DNA from: Kryptolebias marmoratus
Lineage: Eukaryota; Chordata; Actinopteri; Cyprinodontiformes; Rivulidae
DNA length: 64,000 nt
Assembly: GCF_001649575.2 (NCBI RefSeq)
Contig: NC_051438.1
Location: forward strand, 4,374,019-4,438,018
Direction of reading: 5' to 3'
Of the stretch, positions 32,259 to 42,575 are shown one piece after another; position 1 is the stretch's first letter; each line of letters begins with the position of its first letter. Below the pieces are notes generated by a model. That model searched no databases. It saw only the letters and a program-made list of their open reading frames with translations, and was not told the DNA's origin. A program made the translations under genes and the position numbers.

Positions 32259-33208
32259 NNNNNNNNNNNNNNNNNNNNNNNNNNNNNNNNNNNNNNNNNN
32301 NNNNNNNNNNNNNNNNNNNNNNNNNNNNNNNNNNNNNNNNNNNNNNNNNNNNNNNNNNNNNNNNNNNNNNNNNNNNNNNNNNNNNNNNNNNNNNNNNNNN
32401 NNNNNNNNNNNNNNNNNNNNNNNNNNNNNNNNNNNNNNNNNNNNNNNNNNNNNNNNNNNNNNNNNNNNNNNNNNNNNNNNNNNNNNNNNNNNNNNNNNNN
32501 NNNNNNNNNNNNNNNNNNNNNNNNNNNNNNNNNNNNNNNNNNNNNNNNNNNNNNNNNNNNNNNNNNNNNNNNNNNNNNNNNNNNNNNNNNNNNNNNNNNN
32601 NNNNNNNNNNNNNNNNNNNNNNNNNNNNNNNNNNNNNNNNNNNNNNNNNNNNNNNNNNNNNNNNNNNNNNNNNNNNNNNNNNNNNNNNNNNNNNNNNNNN
32701 NNNNNNNNNNNNNNNNNNNNNNNNNNNNNNNNNNNNNNNNNNNNNNNNNNNNNNNNNNNNNNNNNNNNNNNNNNNNNNNNNNNNNNNNNNNNNNNNNNNN
32801 NNNNNNNNNNNNNNNNNNNNNNNNNNNNNNNNNNNNNNNNNNNNNNNNNNNNNNNNNNNNNNNNNNNNNNNNNNNNNNNNNNNNNNNNNNNNNNNNNNNN
32901 NNNNNNNNNNNNNNNNNNNNNNNNNNNNNNNNNNNNNNNNNNNNNNNNNNNNNNNNNNNNNNNNNNNNNNNNNNNNNNNNNNNNNNNNNNNNNNNNNNNN
33001 NNNNNNNNNNNNNNNNNNNNNNNNNNNNNNNNNNNNNNNNNNNNNNNNNNNNNNNNNNNNNNNNNNNNNNNNNNNNNNNNNNNNNNNNNNNNNNNNNNNN
33101 NNNNNNNNNNNNNNNNNNNNNNNNNNNNNNNNNNNNNNNNNNNNNNNNNNNNNNNNNNNNNNNNNNNNNNNNNNNNNNNNNNNNNNNNNNNNNNNNNNNN
33201 NNNNNNNN
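32259..33208. other. Assembly gap (950 N)
   Basis: The long frames that appear to cross this stretch are made of unknown bases and have no meaning. The gap abuts tandem repeats, a usual cause of assembly failure. Confidence 0.99.
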
Positions 33209-34360
33209 AATGGCTGCCACTTCTTTCAGGGGGATCTTATGATGCCTGTCTACAACTGCCAATGTTGGCCATTTTGTAATCATCAAACCTTCTTTCAGCT
33301 TTAACTCTGTCATTTTTAGACATATGGAGCTGAAATTTAGCAAGGCAGTAGCTGAGACAGACGCCTATTGCATACTGAGTGCAAAGTTAAAATATCAAGA
33401 TGGCCGCCAAAGCTAGCGGGGTAAGAAATTCAGACTGAAACTTGTGCGTGCCCTAACGTGGCAACCGTTTAACATAGAAAGGTCAGACATCACAGCTAGA
33501 ACCCTCATGAGTCAGGGAGCCATGCTAAGGAGTTCAAGGTCAAAAGGTCAAGGTCACAACAGCCCGTGAGCTCCAACTCTGCAATCGTGTACTGTAGAAC
33601 GGTCAAACGTCATAGATGGACTCCTCACATGTCAAGGACCAGCCCTTTATGATGCTTGTCTTCAACTGGCAATGTCGGCCATTTTGTAATCGTCAAAATT
33701 TCTTTCAGCTTTAGCTCAGTCATTTTTAGACATATGGAGCTGAAATTTGATATGGTAGTAGCTGAGACAAAGTTGCTTCTCATACTGACTGCTTAAAAAA
33801 ATCAAGATGGCCGCCACAGCTAACAAGGTGAAAATTGGGACCAAAATTTGCGCGTGCTTTGACTCTGCAACCGTTTACAGCAGAAAGATCAAAATTCGCA
33901 GGTGGGCTCCTCATGTGTCAAGGATCAGCCCTTTATGATGCTTGTCGACAACTGCCAATGTCGGCCATTTTGTATTCATCGAACTTTCTTTCAGCTTTAA
34001 CTCAATCATTTTTAGACATATGGAGCTAAAATTGAGCAAGGCCGTAGCTGAGACAGAGGCCTATTGCATACTGAGTGCAAAGTTAAAATATCAAGATGGC
34101 AGCCAAAGCTAGCGGGGTAAGAAATTCAGACTGAAACTTGTGCGTGCTCTAACGTGGCAATCGTTTAACGTAGAAAGGTCAGACATCACAGCTAGAACCC
34201 TCATGGGTCAGGGATCCATGCCAAGTAGTTCGAGGTCACAAGGTCAAAGGTCAAGGTCACAACAGTCCGTGAGCTCCAACTCTGCAACCGTTTACAGTAG
34301 AAAGATCAAACTTCAGAGGTGGACTCCTCGCATCTCTAGGATCAGCCCTTTATGATTCCT
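33209..34360. repeat. Tandem satellite with about 697-bp higher-order period
   Basis: TATGATGC.TGTC..CAACTG recurs at about 33238, 33648, 33936 and (diverged) 34350. The spacings alternate near 410 and 287 bp. CAGACTGAAACTTGTGCGTG recurs at about 33431 and 34128, 697 bp apart. Each long unit holds AAGATGGC.GCCAAAGCTAGC and an AGGTCA cluster. Subunits share TTTTTAGACATATGGAGCT and AACTC.GTCATTTTTAGAC with the dispersed monomers elsewhere in the window. The array probably extends into the gap. Confidence 0.85.
34233..34259 (+). promoter_or_regulatory. Cluster of four AGGTCA half-sites (DR2, DR1, DR0 spacing)
   Basis: AGGTCA occurs at 34233, 34241, 34248 and 34254. The middle pair forms a perfect DR1, the consensus for RXR/PPAR/HNF4-type nuclear receptors. 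The preceding satellite unit has three half-sites at 33537, 33545 and 33551. Function is not shown; the sites lie in repeat DNA. Confidence 0.35.
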
Positions 34361-34559
34361 GTCTGCAACTGATCAGCTCTTGGAGCCATCTTGGTTCAGC
34401 ACAAACGCACACCGTGGCAGGCCCCATCAAAGTTTCTCCAGGAACTTTCTAGTTGATTCTGTTGTTGTTTCTGTTGTAAAGCGCATTGGATAGCCTTGCT
34501 GCTGAAAAGTGCTATATAAATACATTTCACTTCACTTCACTTTAGATCAGTAGACAAGT

Positions 34560-35322
34560 AACTGTATCGTAAGCCACATAGAGAGCTGAAAAGAGGCACT
34601 GTGGAAGCAAAGCTCAAGTTTGAATTGAGGGCCACTTTGAGTCCAATAACTCACACAGTATGTAGATAGATATTAAGACCATAAGCAATTGCAAAGGCAG
34701 AATGCCACTAACAAACCACAACAATGCACTTCCAGATGCCCTGAATGCATTCTTTGCTTTCTTCAACACCCCACTCAGCAGCCTCAACCACAGCACCAAA
34801 TAAGCAGTTGTCTGCCTTAGTCCTGCAACAACACCAGGTGAGATTGACACTAAAAGATCAACATCACCAAAGTTGCAGGACCGAATAAGGTGCTGAAAGA
34901 TCCCAATGACATCAAGTAAAGAGAGAACAGAACAGGGCCCAGGATGGACCCCTGAGGAACTCCACGTGTAAGTGGTGCCAAGTTTGAAAACTGATCCTTA
35001 ATCTAAACACAGAAACTCCTTTCTATCAGATATGATCAAACTACTGTAAAGCAGAGCCTTTGATTCCTGCACACTGTTCAAGTTGAGATAAAAGAATATT
35101 GTGGTCTACAGTGTTGAAAGCAGCACTCAGGTCTGAAAGAACAAGTACAGCAGAGCTCCCAGTCAACACGTAAAAGAAGGTCATTAAAAACTTTTAAACA
35201 AGCAGTTTCCATACTATGGTACTGTTTAAAACCAGAATGAAACTTGTCATAAATGTTGTTTTAATCTAAGGAAAAGTTTGCAACTCTGAAAGGACAATTT
35301 TCTCTAAACCTTTAAATAAAAC
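34560..35322 (-). mobile_element. L2-type LINE reverse-transcriptase relic
   Basis: On the minus strand, about 35155-35050 reads SSAVLVLSDLSAAFNTVDHN, the hallmark LDLSAAFDTVDH RT block with its catalytic-region aspartate. This is followed by LEQCAGIKGSAL. The GVPQGS-LGP-LF block follows near 34970-34910, where plus-strand CCTGAGGAACTCCAC is the reverse of the PQG codons; it reads FLRGPSWALFCSLY after a frameshift. The YADD region is not recognised. The element is interrupted by stops and frameshifts, and its upstream end abuts the pogo element at 35327. Confidence 0.7.
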
Positions 35323-35326
35323 GGTA

Positions 35327-36087
35327 CCGTATTTTCTGGACTATAAGGCGCACCTAAAAGCCTTAAATTTTCTCAAAAATTTAAGGCAGTGCACCTTATA
35401 ATCCGGGGCGACTTATGTGTGCACTGAATTCCAAAATCTTTCCCTGACACAGGGACGTATGGTAATGTGTACAGTACTGGTACGTACGCTGGCAGTGATA
35501 AACCAATCAGAGAACACTATGTAATACATACGGCACGTACGCTGGCAGCGATAAACCAATCAGACAACATTACATAATATGTACAGTACATACGATGGCA
35601 GTGATAAACCAATCAGACAACATTACATAATACGTACAGCACGTACGCTGGCAGCAATAAACCAATCAGAGAACAGTACGTAATAGGTACGGGACATACG
35701 CTGGCAGCGATAAACCAATCAGAGAACATTATGTAATATAATACAATTCGGAGCTTGCCATCATTCCGGGAGGATTAAAAGAAGAACTCCAACCGCTGAG
35801 CGTTGGTGTAAACAGCACGTTCAAAGTGAAGTTGGAGCGATGGATGACCGACGGCGAACACACATTTACTAAGACGGGGGCAGCACCGGGTGAGTTACGC
35901 CATCATATGCGAATGGATTGTGGATGCCTGGGCTAAGGTATCTGCTTTAACTGTTGTCCGAGCTTTAGCAAAAGCCGGCATCATTGCAGAACAGCCCCCT
36001 GGCAACGAGACTGACTTCGACAATGATGAGAGGGAACCTAGCATGTTTGATGACGGTAACTTAGAAATTAGCCTAAAATTTGAATAG
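35327..36087 (+). mobile_element. pogo/Tigger DNA-transposon fragment
   Basis: The left end at 35327-35354 follows a TA and reads CCGTATTTTCTGGACTATAA then GGCGCACC, the classic Tigger/pogo terminal inverted repeat. Then comes a 53-bp minisatellite. From 35751 the plus strand encodes ELAIIPGGLKEELQPLSVGV and RWMTDGEHTFTKTG, which corresponds to the VIPGGLT--LQPLDV-VN region of pogo-type DDE transposases. A frameshift near 35885 moves to the frame of 35890-36087 (ICEWIVDAWAKVSALTVVRA...EQPPGNETDFDNDEREPSMF). The D of the usual LQPLDV motif is S here. The first two catalytic Asp blocks and the right inverted end are absent. Confidence 0.85.
35478..35742. repeat. 53-bp minisatellite, five units, each with a CCAAT box
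   Basis: GGCAG of the core GCTGGCAG.GATAAACCAATC falls at 35491, 35544, 35597, 35650 and 35703, an exact 53-bp period. Every unit has ATAAACCAATCAGA and most have CGTACG or ACGTAC-like words. It lies inside the pogo element between the inverted repeat and the coding remnant. It is continuous tandem DNA without spacers, so it is not a CRISPR array. Confidence 0.92.
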
Positions 36088-36625
36088 ACACAAGGGTCCA
36101 AGCTTCTTTTTTTTAAGGAGAGGTGTTTACAAATTTTCAGAGAGTCCATGTGAGAACACAAGGTCCAGTCTGTGTCCTTTTTTATGTGTGGGACCAGCCA
36201 CAGACTGAATTAAGTTAAAAGAGTCATTCAGATTCATAAAAGTGCCTTCTTAGTCTTTATATCTGGCTGCATTGTTACTGTAGATTCTATGATGTAGAGT
36301 TTATTGACAATTTAATTTGTTTTGGAACTGCTGGCCCTATTTAACAGTGTTAGACTACTATGAAACAAACTTGGCAACAAGTTGTTAGTTGGCAACACAT
36401 CATGCTGACCCACTTATGTGATTAACTATTTACATCATACAACTATCATATGGGCAAGCACTCATCTTTGTATGTGATCTTAATTCAAGGTACAGAACAG
36501 AAAAAAATACCTTCCCTGACCCTACAGAGTCCATACAGAAGTAGATCTAGTCATTTTGGGACCCAAGGCAAGAACAAGTATAGGACCCTCCACTTTCCTT
36601 ATTTATCACAACTGTGTAACCCTTA
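36088..36625. other. No feature recognised
   Basis: AT-rich sequence with a T-run near 36107. No right end of the pogo element was found here. Confidence 0.5.
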
Positions 36626-36629
36626 TTTA

Positions 36630-36760
36630 TCTAGGAGAGGTGTCTGCAACCTGTGGGGCCACATGTAGCTCTTTAGTACCTCTGCTCTTTGTAGTTTTGG
36701 CCAAAACTAACATGGAAGTTAATAATATTTATATTTTAGGTAAGAAAAGTTGTTTTTAGC
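36630..36760 (+). mobile_element. hAT-type terminal fragment
   Basis: GGTGTCTGCAACCTGTGGGG, then CCACATGTAGCTCTTTAG, resembles the reversed right end of the hAT element at 40253-41359 (GGGGTCGGCAACACAGG ... GCCGCATGCGGCTCTTTAGC). Only one end is present. Confidence 0.5.
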
Positions 36761-36879
36761 AGTTTTTCGGTCAGAATTTATGCAATATGTATGTGAAACA
36801 TACATGTAACAGAATAATACTAATACCACAAAGAGCAAATCATACTGATTTGTTTAGAGAACAACTTGTTCTGAAATCC

Positions 36880-37120
36880 ACTGGAAAACTGGAAGTATTT
36901 GGAGAGGGCAAACCTTTAAAAAGGTCATAGGATCATTTAAAAATTGTAGGATCTGGATCGGGATCTAGATCACCAACAAAATGTAATAACTTGTTTTTTC
37001 GTGACAACCCCAACAAATCCTGAAAATTTCATCAAAATCTGTTCATTAGTTTTTAAGTAATCTTGACAGACAGACGGATGGATACTACCAAAACCATAAC
37101 CTCCTCGGTGGATGTAATTA
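36880..37120. mobile_element. MITE-like repeat with CCTCC.CCAAGG ends (copy 2)
   Basis: It shares CTTGTTTTTTCGTGACAACC, CCTGAAAATTTCATCAAAAT, AGTTTTTAAGTAATCTTGA and the right end CCTCCTCGGTGGATGTAAT with the copy at 19785-20022. The left end is diverged (GGGCAAACCTTTAAAAAGGT). Confidence 0.6.
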
Positions 37121-38150
37121 AACATTTTTGACACTTGCTGGTGGGAACAAATGATGAGGAGTGTCACTCACATAATTCTGATTACTGTATAAACTGTCAT
37201 TCAAATAAGGCCAATAAGGTCATTCTGATAACATTAAGTGAAATATGCCTTTGATTAAAATATTTCAATAAAAGTTAAAGCAAATAAAGGTGTTTTTTTT
37301 TGCTTTTATCAGAGAAAATTCAGTAAGTCACAAATAAATATGTGTTGATCATTGTTAGTCTTTCTTCAATTTTTACCCAGTACCAATGTTAACCCAGAAT
37401 TTTTTTTTGTTTGTTTATTTACAAATGTTTAATTTTTACATGTTTGTTACTAGTTATCATTGGTTATCCCAGCTTTGGAGCATCTTTTTCAGCTGGTTCT
37501 TAAATAATCTTTTTTACCATATTGCCTTGCGCCTAAACTGTAAAAAGTTGCTGATGATGCTGTCATCTACCAGTGTGTTTAAATAAGAAAATGACACATA
37601 AATGGAGGTCATTTACAAAGACGCAGACACTAAAAACAATGTACTGTGAAAAATGTGTTCACCTCCCTTCTCTCTCTCCACCTGTCTTCTTTAAGTCCTT
37701 TTTTTTCTCTTTTTCTCAGTTTGCCTGGATGTCTCCCTTGTTTTGCTTTTTCTATTATGATTTGGTTTACTGGGTGCTAGGAAACATACAAAGGAAATGT
37801 TTGCATTAAAATATTTTCTAGTAGCTGTAGTGGTATGTTTTATGTTGTGCCACTACACAGTGTACAACTGAATGGAGTAGTATAGCTGTTTTTGAAAATC
37901 TGACTTTGCAGGCTATGGTGTCAGCAAATCTTGCAATCACTGATTCCATGTCCAGTGATTTACTGCTCAGTGAAGATAACAGCTGGTGCAGACAACCTGC
38001 CTTGTGACATTGTGGACTAAAAATATGTTTTAATGAGTTTTAGTGATGAGACGCTTCTCTCACCTGAAGCAATTGTCACAGAAAAGGTGAGGAGAAGTCT
38101 GGGAGTTAAACTTAGATTTGGATAAATGTCAATAAGCAGGTTGTACTTGT
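37121..38150. other. No gene recognised
   Basis: AT-rich sequence with poly-T near 37290 and 37400. Frames are short and unrecognised. Confidence 0.5.
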
Positions 38151-38156
38151 GTATAN

Positions 38157-38202
<46 letters not shown>
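38151..38202. repeat. (AT)n microsatellite
   Basis: About 23 AT units, with an N at 38156. Confidence 0.95.
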
Positions 38203-38206
<4 letters not shown>

Positions 38207-39425
38207 AAAAATCAAACAGCCCAAATGGTAATGTGATGTGAGTGTGATCAAACTGCACCCTTAACCCCAAATTTCAGGTCTTCTGCATTGATCTCTTCCA
38301 TTCTCTTCTGCAGTCTGTGGCAATATTCATCCAGTTTACCTTCATTCCCAGAGCTTCTGATGTCCACAGAATAAAGAAATCCATATAGATCATAGAAGCT
38401 TTTCATGCAGGAAAACGTCTCCTCTAATGTGACGAGAGCTACATAACAGGAGGTACGAAAATTTGCTTTTATAGAGCACTTCAGCAGTTGATTTGCTGAG
38501 CTTGCTCTGTTCCTTCATACTCAGACTGATTTGCTGTTTTTCTCTGACACACTTCTGGCCAGCTGATCTCAACTCCAGTCTTATCAGATAGCTCCTTTTG
38601 GATAAGTTAAAACTATGAAAGTGTCTTGTTATATATTAATATATAAAATCCTGAAGATATTTTGCCACTGCTCTGATTTCCCCCTTCACCGTATCAAGTG
38701 AATCTTTTGGGGTTCTGCATAATGTTACTTTATTTATCTGGAACACATTGTTCTACACAATGGTGTCAACCAGAAATGTGTCATGTTAAATATTTAGTAG
38801 TTTTGAAGTACCAAGTTGCTGGTAAAAGAAACAGGACACAACAGAAGGTAAGTAATTGTTTTATTTTGAAGGCCACAGGAAGTACTGACTGCTCTTTGGG
38901 ATTTTATTGTCTGCAGAGGGGGGGTACCATTGATTACTGGTATGATTAGTAGTGAATAACCAGAGTAGGAATTCCAGAAATGTAGTTCTTACTGATTTTT
39001 TGTAGGTTTCCGGCAGCTGAGGATTCCAGGAGTCCAGGTCAGATAAGATGAGGTGAAGAGTTGAAGACGAGAGCGGACAGGAAGGTGATTTTCTCCAGTT
39101 GAGTTGGACTTAGCTCACTTCTCCTGTTGCCTGTATTTTGGAGGATTGAGATGGTGTTCAATATTGAAGGATTCAGGGTGTTCTCATGAGGGATAGAGTA
39201 GGTGCTCACACACAAAATGACTGCGAGAGGAAATAATGTTTTTTTTTTAAATTGCATTTAGGAATTTGTTTCATAAGACTAACTTAATTACAGGAAGGCT
39301 GGAGACTAAACTTTCATTGTGTGATATTCAACAATCCAATAGTGAGAAGTGTCTCAGTTAGCCTTAAGTAGCAGGTGAATCATTAGGGAGAATAAGCTTC
39401 AGATGTGAGTAATTGTCACCTTTCA
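38203..39425. other. No gene recognised
   Basis: No domain, terminus or RNA signature is visible to me. A G7 run lies near 38917. Confidence 0.45.
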
Positions 39426-39429
39426 CCAG

Positions 39430-40020
39430 AGCAAGTCACCCTCAGCAGGCCATCTTGGGAACTGCTATGCCTAGATCTCCACCCGCAGAGAGGGTTTGGA
39501 GAAAAGGAGTTCTTGATAGACTGGAATCTTGACAAAATGACCATCTCTGCATCTAACAGAAGCTTCTAGCTGCTGAGAGAACACTTGATCTGGAGAGCAA
39601 TCCATTATTACTGCATAATATTTAGGGAAATTATTACACTTTGAAAATGCTTCCTTAATTAAGTGTCACTCAGGTCTTTTGCTTGAATTTTACTCAAGTG
39701 TTTCATGACAGGGTCAAACTGAGCCATCAGTTCTGCTGGCACAAGGAAATTTCCATTCCTGGGCTCAAAAACCTTATTGGGCCTACAAAATGCAACATCA
39801 CGCTCTGCCAGATGACTCACAATTGCAAATAATTTCCTCAAAAGCTTTTTCCAGCAGTTTGTTTCTGTGACAGATTTTAACAAGTTCCTTGATCCATGAG
39901 GTGTATGTTAGACATCTCATGGGTTAAGGATGATTCTTATTGATTTCAAGATTGTGGGGTTAAAGATTAAGGTCACACAGGAAACCTTGTCTGTGCTCCA
40001 GCAGTTGACCTCTTTGTTCA
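39430..40020 (-). pseudogene. hAT-type transposase relic (DUF4371-like)
   Basis: On the minus strand, 39883-39660 encodes NCWKKLLRKLFAIVSHLAER, DVAFCRPNKVF, NGNFLVPAELMAQFDPVMK. This matches the W..IL.R....I..LA..GLAFRG....NGNFL..LEL...FDPV. layout of DUF4371/hAT-like transposases. After a stop and about 30 bp, KYYAVIMDCSPDQVFSQQLE (about 39620-39560) matches KYFS-I-DCTPD-SHQEQ, including the aspartate usually regarded as catalytic in hAT transposases. The N- and C-terminal regions are missing and stops interrupt it. It may be the coding remnant of an autonomous relative of the adjacent non-autonomous hAT element, though the two are separate insertions here. Confidence 0.65.
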
Positions 40021-40039
40021 TTGTTCAGTAGCATCAGTG

Positions 40040-40090
40040 ACACTACGTCCTTGGTGGAGGTTTGCACTCTCTGAGTGCTTGTAGTATTAG
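40040..40090. repeat. End fragment of the CCTCC.CCAAGG MITE
   Basis: CGTCCTTGGTGGAGGTTTGC, followed by ACTCTCTGAGTGCTTG, matches the right-hand terminus of the copy at 19785-20022. No interior is present. Confidence 0.5.
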
Positions 40091-40252
40091 ATGGAAGAAG
40101 CGATTAGAGCAGCACACACAGTCAACATGGTCACAAAATCTGGCTGCATGCACTCATCTGTTGAGGGGGCTGGCAGACCTTAGCAGAAAGGTAAAGATGA
40201 CAAAGCAGAGAAGATGCAGAAAGTGCAACTTAGCGTCTTTCTGCCCTTAGAC

Positions 40253-41359
40253 TAGGGGTCGGCAACCCAAAATGTTGAAAGAGCTATTTTGGACCAAAAA
40301 AACAAAAAACTAATCTGTCTGGAGCAGCAAAAAATTAAAAGCCTTATATAAGTCTTATAATGAAGGCAACACTGGCTTTAAGTGTCTATATTAGCCTATT
40401 ATCAAAATAACTAAGTGTATACATAATGAGCATTAATGATTTATTAGTTTAAAAATTTTAAATTATTCATTTTCAAATATAATACTCTCCAGATCTCAGA
40501 TAACCCATTACAGTTAAATAAACCTGTTATGTTTGAAGGCTTAACTTTAATCAATCAAACCGATTTGCTCAGGAAAAAATTAAATACTTTAGTAAACCAA
40601 ACATTTTACAACTAGATATTATGCAATATCTGTGTTTATCTTCCACTCATTGGGGAAAGCTAGCGGGAGTTTTTATAACAATGTGCCACGAGTCAGGCGT
40701 TCTCCCCCGGTATACCGAACCTGGAGCGCTCGGCCAGCTGACAGCTGGCGAGGGGAGCTGGCTGCTAATACAGCGGGATCAGACGTGTCCGAAAATGTCA
40801 GAACAATATTGCAATTAGGTGATGTATTGATGAACCGAGCAGATATTTGAGACTTTCAAAGCCACATTCTCACCTAAAAACGTTGTAAAAAATCATGTTG
40901 TGAAACTTAAAGTGTAATATAGCAAAAAAATTTGCTGCTCTTCACCGTCATTGCCGCTTTGCTTTAATGCCCGGTTTGGACCCGCAATGAATTATGGGAT
41001 ACGGTGAGCCATGAAGGATACACCGGACCCATCCTTCAAATCTGGGGAAAAGAAGGACGCATTTGAAGGCCGGACAGGCCTTGTCGCTATGCTATGACAT
41101 AATTGGCCGACAAATCCGTCCTTCGAAGGATGCAGACTCTGAATTCGGACACAGCTTTAATATTTATTCTACACATTTTTACAGCATTGGAAAACATTAC
41201 GAATGTTTGTCCTCTTACAGAAACCATATTAAAACAAAAATATATTTCCCACCCCCATCTTTTTCCATTTTCAAACAATTTTGAAAAAGCTCCAGGGAGC
41301 CACTAGGGCAGCGCTAAAGAGCCGCATGCGGCTATTAAGCCCTGTGTTGCCGACCCCTG
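40253..41359. mobile_element. Non-autonomous hAT transposon, 1107 bp, with perfect 8-bp duplication
   Basis: The ends are TAGGGGTCGGCAAC (40253) and GTTGCCGACCCCTG (to 41359), inverted apart from the outermost base. CCTTAGAC flanks both sides (40245-40252 and 41360-41367), the 8-bp target duplication of the hAT superfamily. The right subterminal region has a GCCGCATGCGGC palindrome near 41320. The interior has no transposase frame. It contains a GC-richer patch (40680-40800) and a 40970-41150 block with internal inverted words (AAGGATACACCGGACCCATC versus TCCGTCCTTCGAAGGATGC). Confidence 0.92.
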
Positions 41360-41367
41360 CCTTAGAC

Positions 41368-42460
41368 TATACAGCAGTTTGTTTATATTCTTTACAGCAT
41401 GTGTTGTGAAATGCATTAATCAATATAACACTTACATGTCATTTTTATGTAAACATCTGAACAAATACAAAAAAATCTCACAGGAAAAAAAAAACATGCT
41501 GCTGTATGTTTATCATGTCTTTTATGAGGCTCCTGGTATGATGAGGCCCAAGGTAATTGCTTACCACTGCCAAATGAGAAGTCTACCTCTGTTACATGTT
41601 CCTTTTCTAACCTCTACTAGATGCTTTGCAAAACATTCAGGCAAATAACCTGTTTTTTTCTCCCACAACCTTATCCACGTAAATGTAAAGTCCAGTAACA
41701 GTTTAGTCAGCTATAAATACATTTGGATTATTGAATATAAGTGTCTGTGGTTTTTTTGATAGTTGGATTTTCTCATCCTCGAAAACCAAAAAATGAGTAG
41801 TTATTTAAGTTTCGGTCAAAAATGTATGACAAGATATTTAAAAACGGTTTGATTTTCTTGTCATTTTTCGAATAATACAACAATGAAATAAGAGATAAAC
41901 AGAAACAAATTAATGATCCGTTTTCCTGTATTTTGATGCTGGAAGTCATCAGGAACCCACAACAAAAATCCATTAAAAATAAAATAATTCTGTCAGGAAA
42001 GTACTTTAGGTTCTGTTGACATATCAGCTGTGATTAATGGGATAGAGATATACAGCATTTTTCAAAACAACAAAAAGTAAAATGGCTGAGGGGAAACAAG
42101 AGGAGTACAGAAAGTTCTGAGTCAGTACATGAACCACCTTACATCGTCTCTCATACAAGATCTGAAACACTTTTACTTGTCAGACCTGGCTTAAATTCTA
42201 CACTGAATACAGATTCATAAAAAAACTTTTTGGAAATCTATATTTTATTCAGAAAAGTTTAAAACAGAGAGACGTTTTGGCATCTTGACCACTTTAGGTC
42301 ATGCCCAGTTCAAAAATCTCAATACCTAAGACCGTTCTAACTACTGGGCTAAATTATCTGACACCAAAACAGACTTTTTAAAATACAGTTTGTGTTCTGT
42401 GAAATGTTATTTTATTACACCTGACCTAAGGTGCTCTAGATGCCAAAAGAGCACTGAATA
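41368..42460. other. No gene recognised
   Basis: AT-rich sequence. No repeat that I can name. Confidence 0.5.
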
Positions 42461-42464
42461 TATC

Positions 42465-42575
42465 TTAAGCTGTCAGAATTGGCATCTGGTGTAAAATGAT
42501 TGGCAAATCTTCTGTGTGAGCTTGCTCCCTGTGGTGACCCCTGAAGGTTGGGCCTTTTTAATGACTTTGAAATAC
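42465..42575 (+). repeat. Possible RTE-related tail (GTGGTGACCCCTGAAGG)
   Basis: TTGGCATCTGGTGTAAAATG, then CTGTGGTGACCCCTGAAGG, recalls a common fish repeat whose end resembles RTE 3' tails (CTGTGGCGACCCCT). Short and uncertain. Confidence 0.35.

Larger units (their letters stand above)
31923..34426. mobile_element. Element with TGGGGCCTGCCA inverted ends carrying a satellite array and an assembly gap
   Basis: TGGGGCCTGCCA at 31923-31934 is exactly inverted as TGGCAGGCCCCA at 34415-34426. The sequences outside belong to copy 3 of the membrane-protein retroposon, so this is an insertion. No target duplication is evident. The left arm (31935-32258) is CpG-containing unique text. The right side is a tandem array (33209-34360). 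The N gap at 32259-33208 hides the centre, so it is unknown whether a transposase is encoded. The superfamily is not assigned. Confidence 0.6.
31388..34540 (+). mobile_element. Membrane-protein retroposon, copy 3, split by a 2.5-kb element
   Basis: The leader CTCTCTGCTCCTGGTGGAAG starts near 31393 and the ORF starts at 31528 (MDLVSWSLNTIDQIF...GKPACPEETLFAGYTIDS). The ORF follows copy 1 to about residue 53, then diverges and stops at 31713, losing the membrane helix. TTTAG-rich 3' sequence runs to 31922, where the TGGGGCCTGCCA element interrupts. After 34426 the copy resumes and ends in GTAAAGCGCATTGGATAGCC, AAAAGTGCTATATAAATACA and an (ACTTC)n tail at about 34525-34545. The tail matches copy 1 (GTAAAGCACTTTGAGTCGCC). 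Confidence 0.7.

Noticed and set aside
32219..33343. Three open frames of 338-374 codons on both strands
   Set aside because: They consist almost entirely of N-encoded unknown residues across the 950-N gap.
35478..35742. CRISPR-like array
   Set aside because: Units are contiguous 53-bp tandem repeats with no unique spacers, in a eukaryotic transposon.
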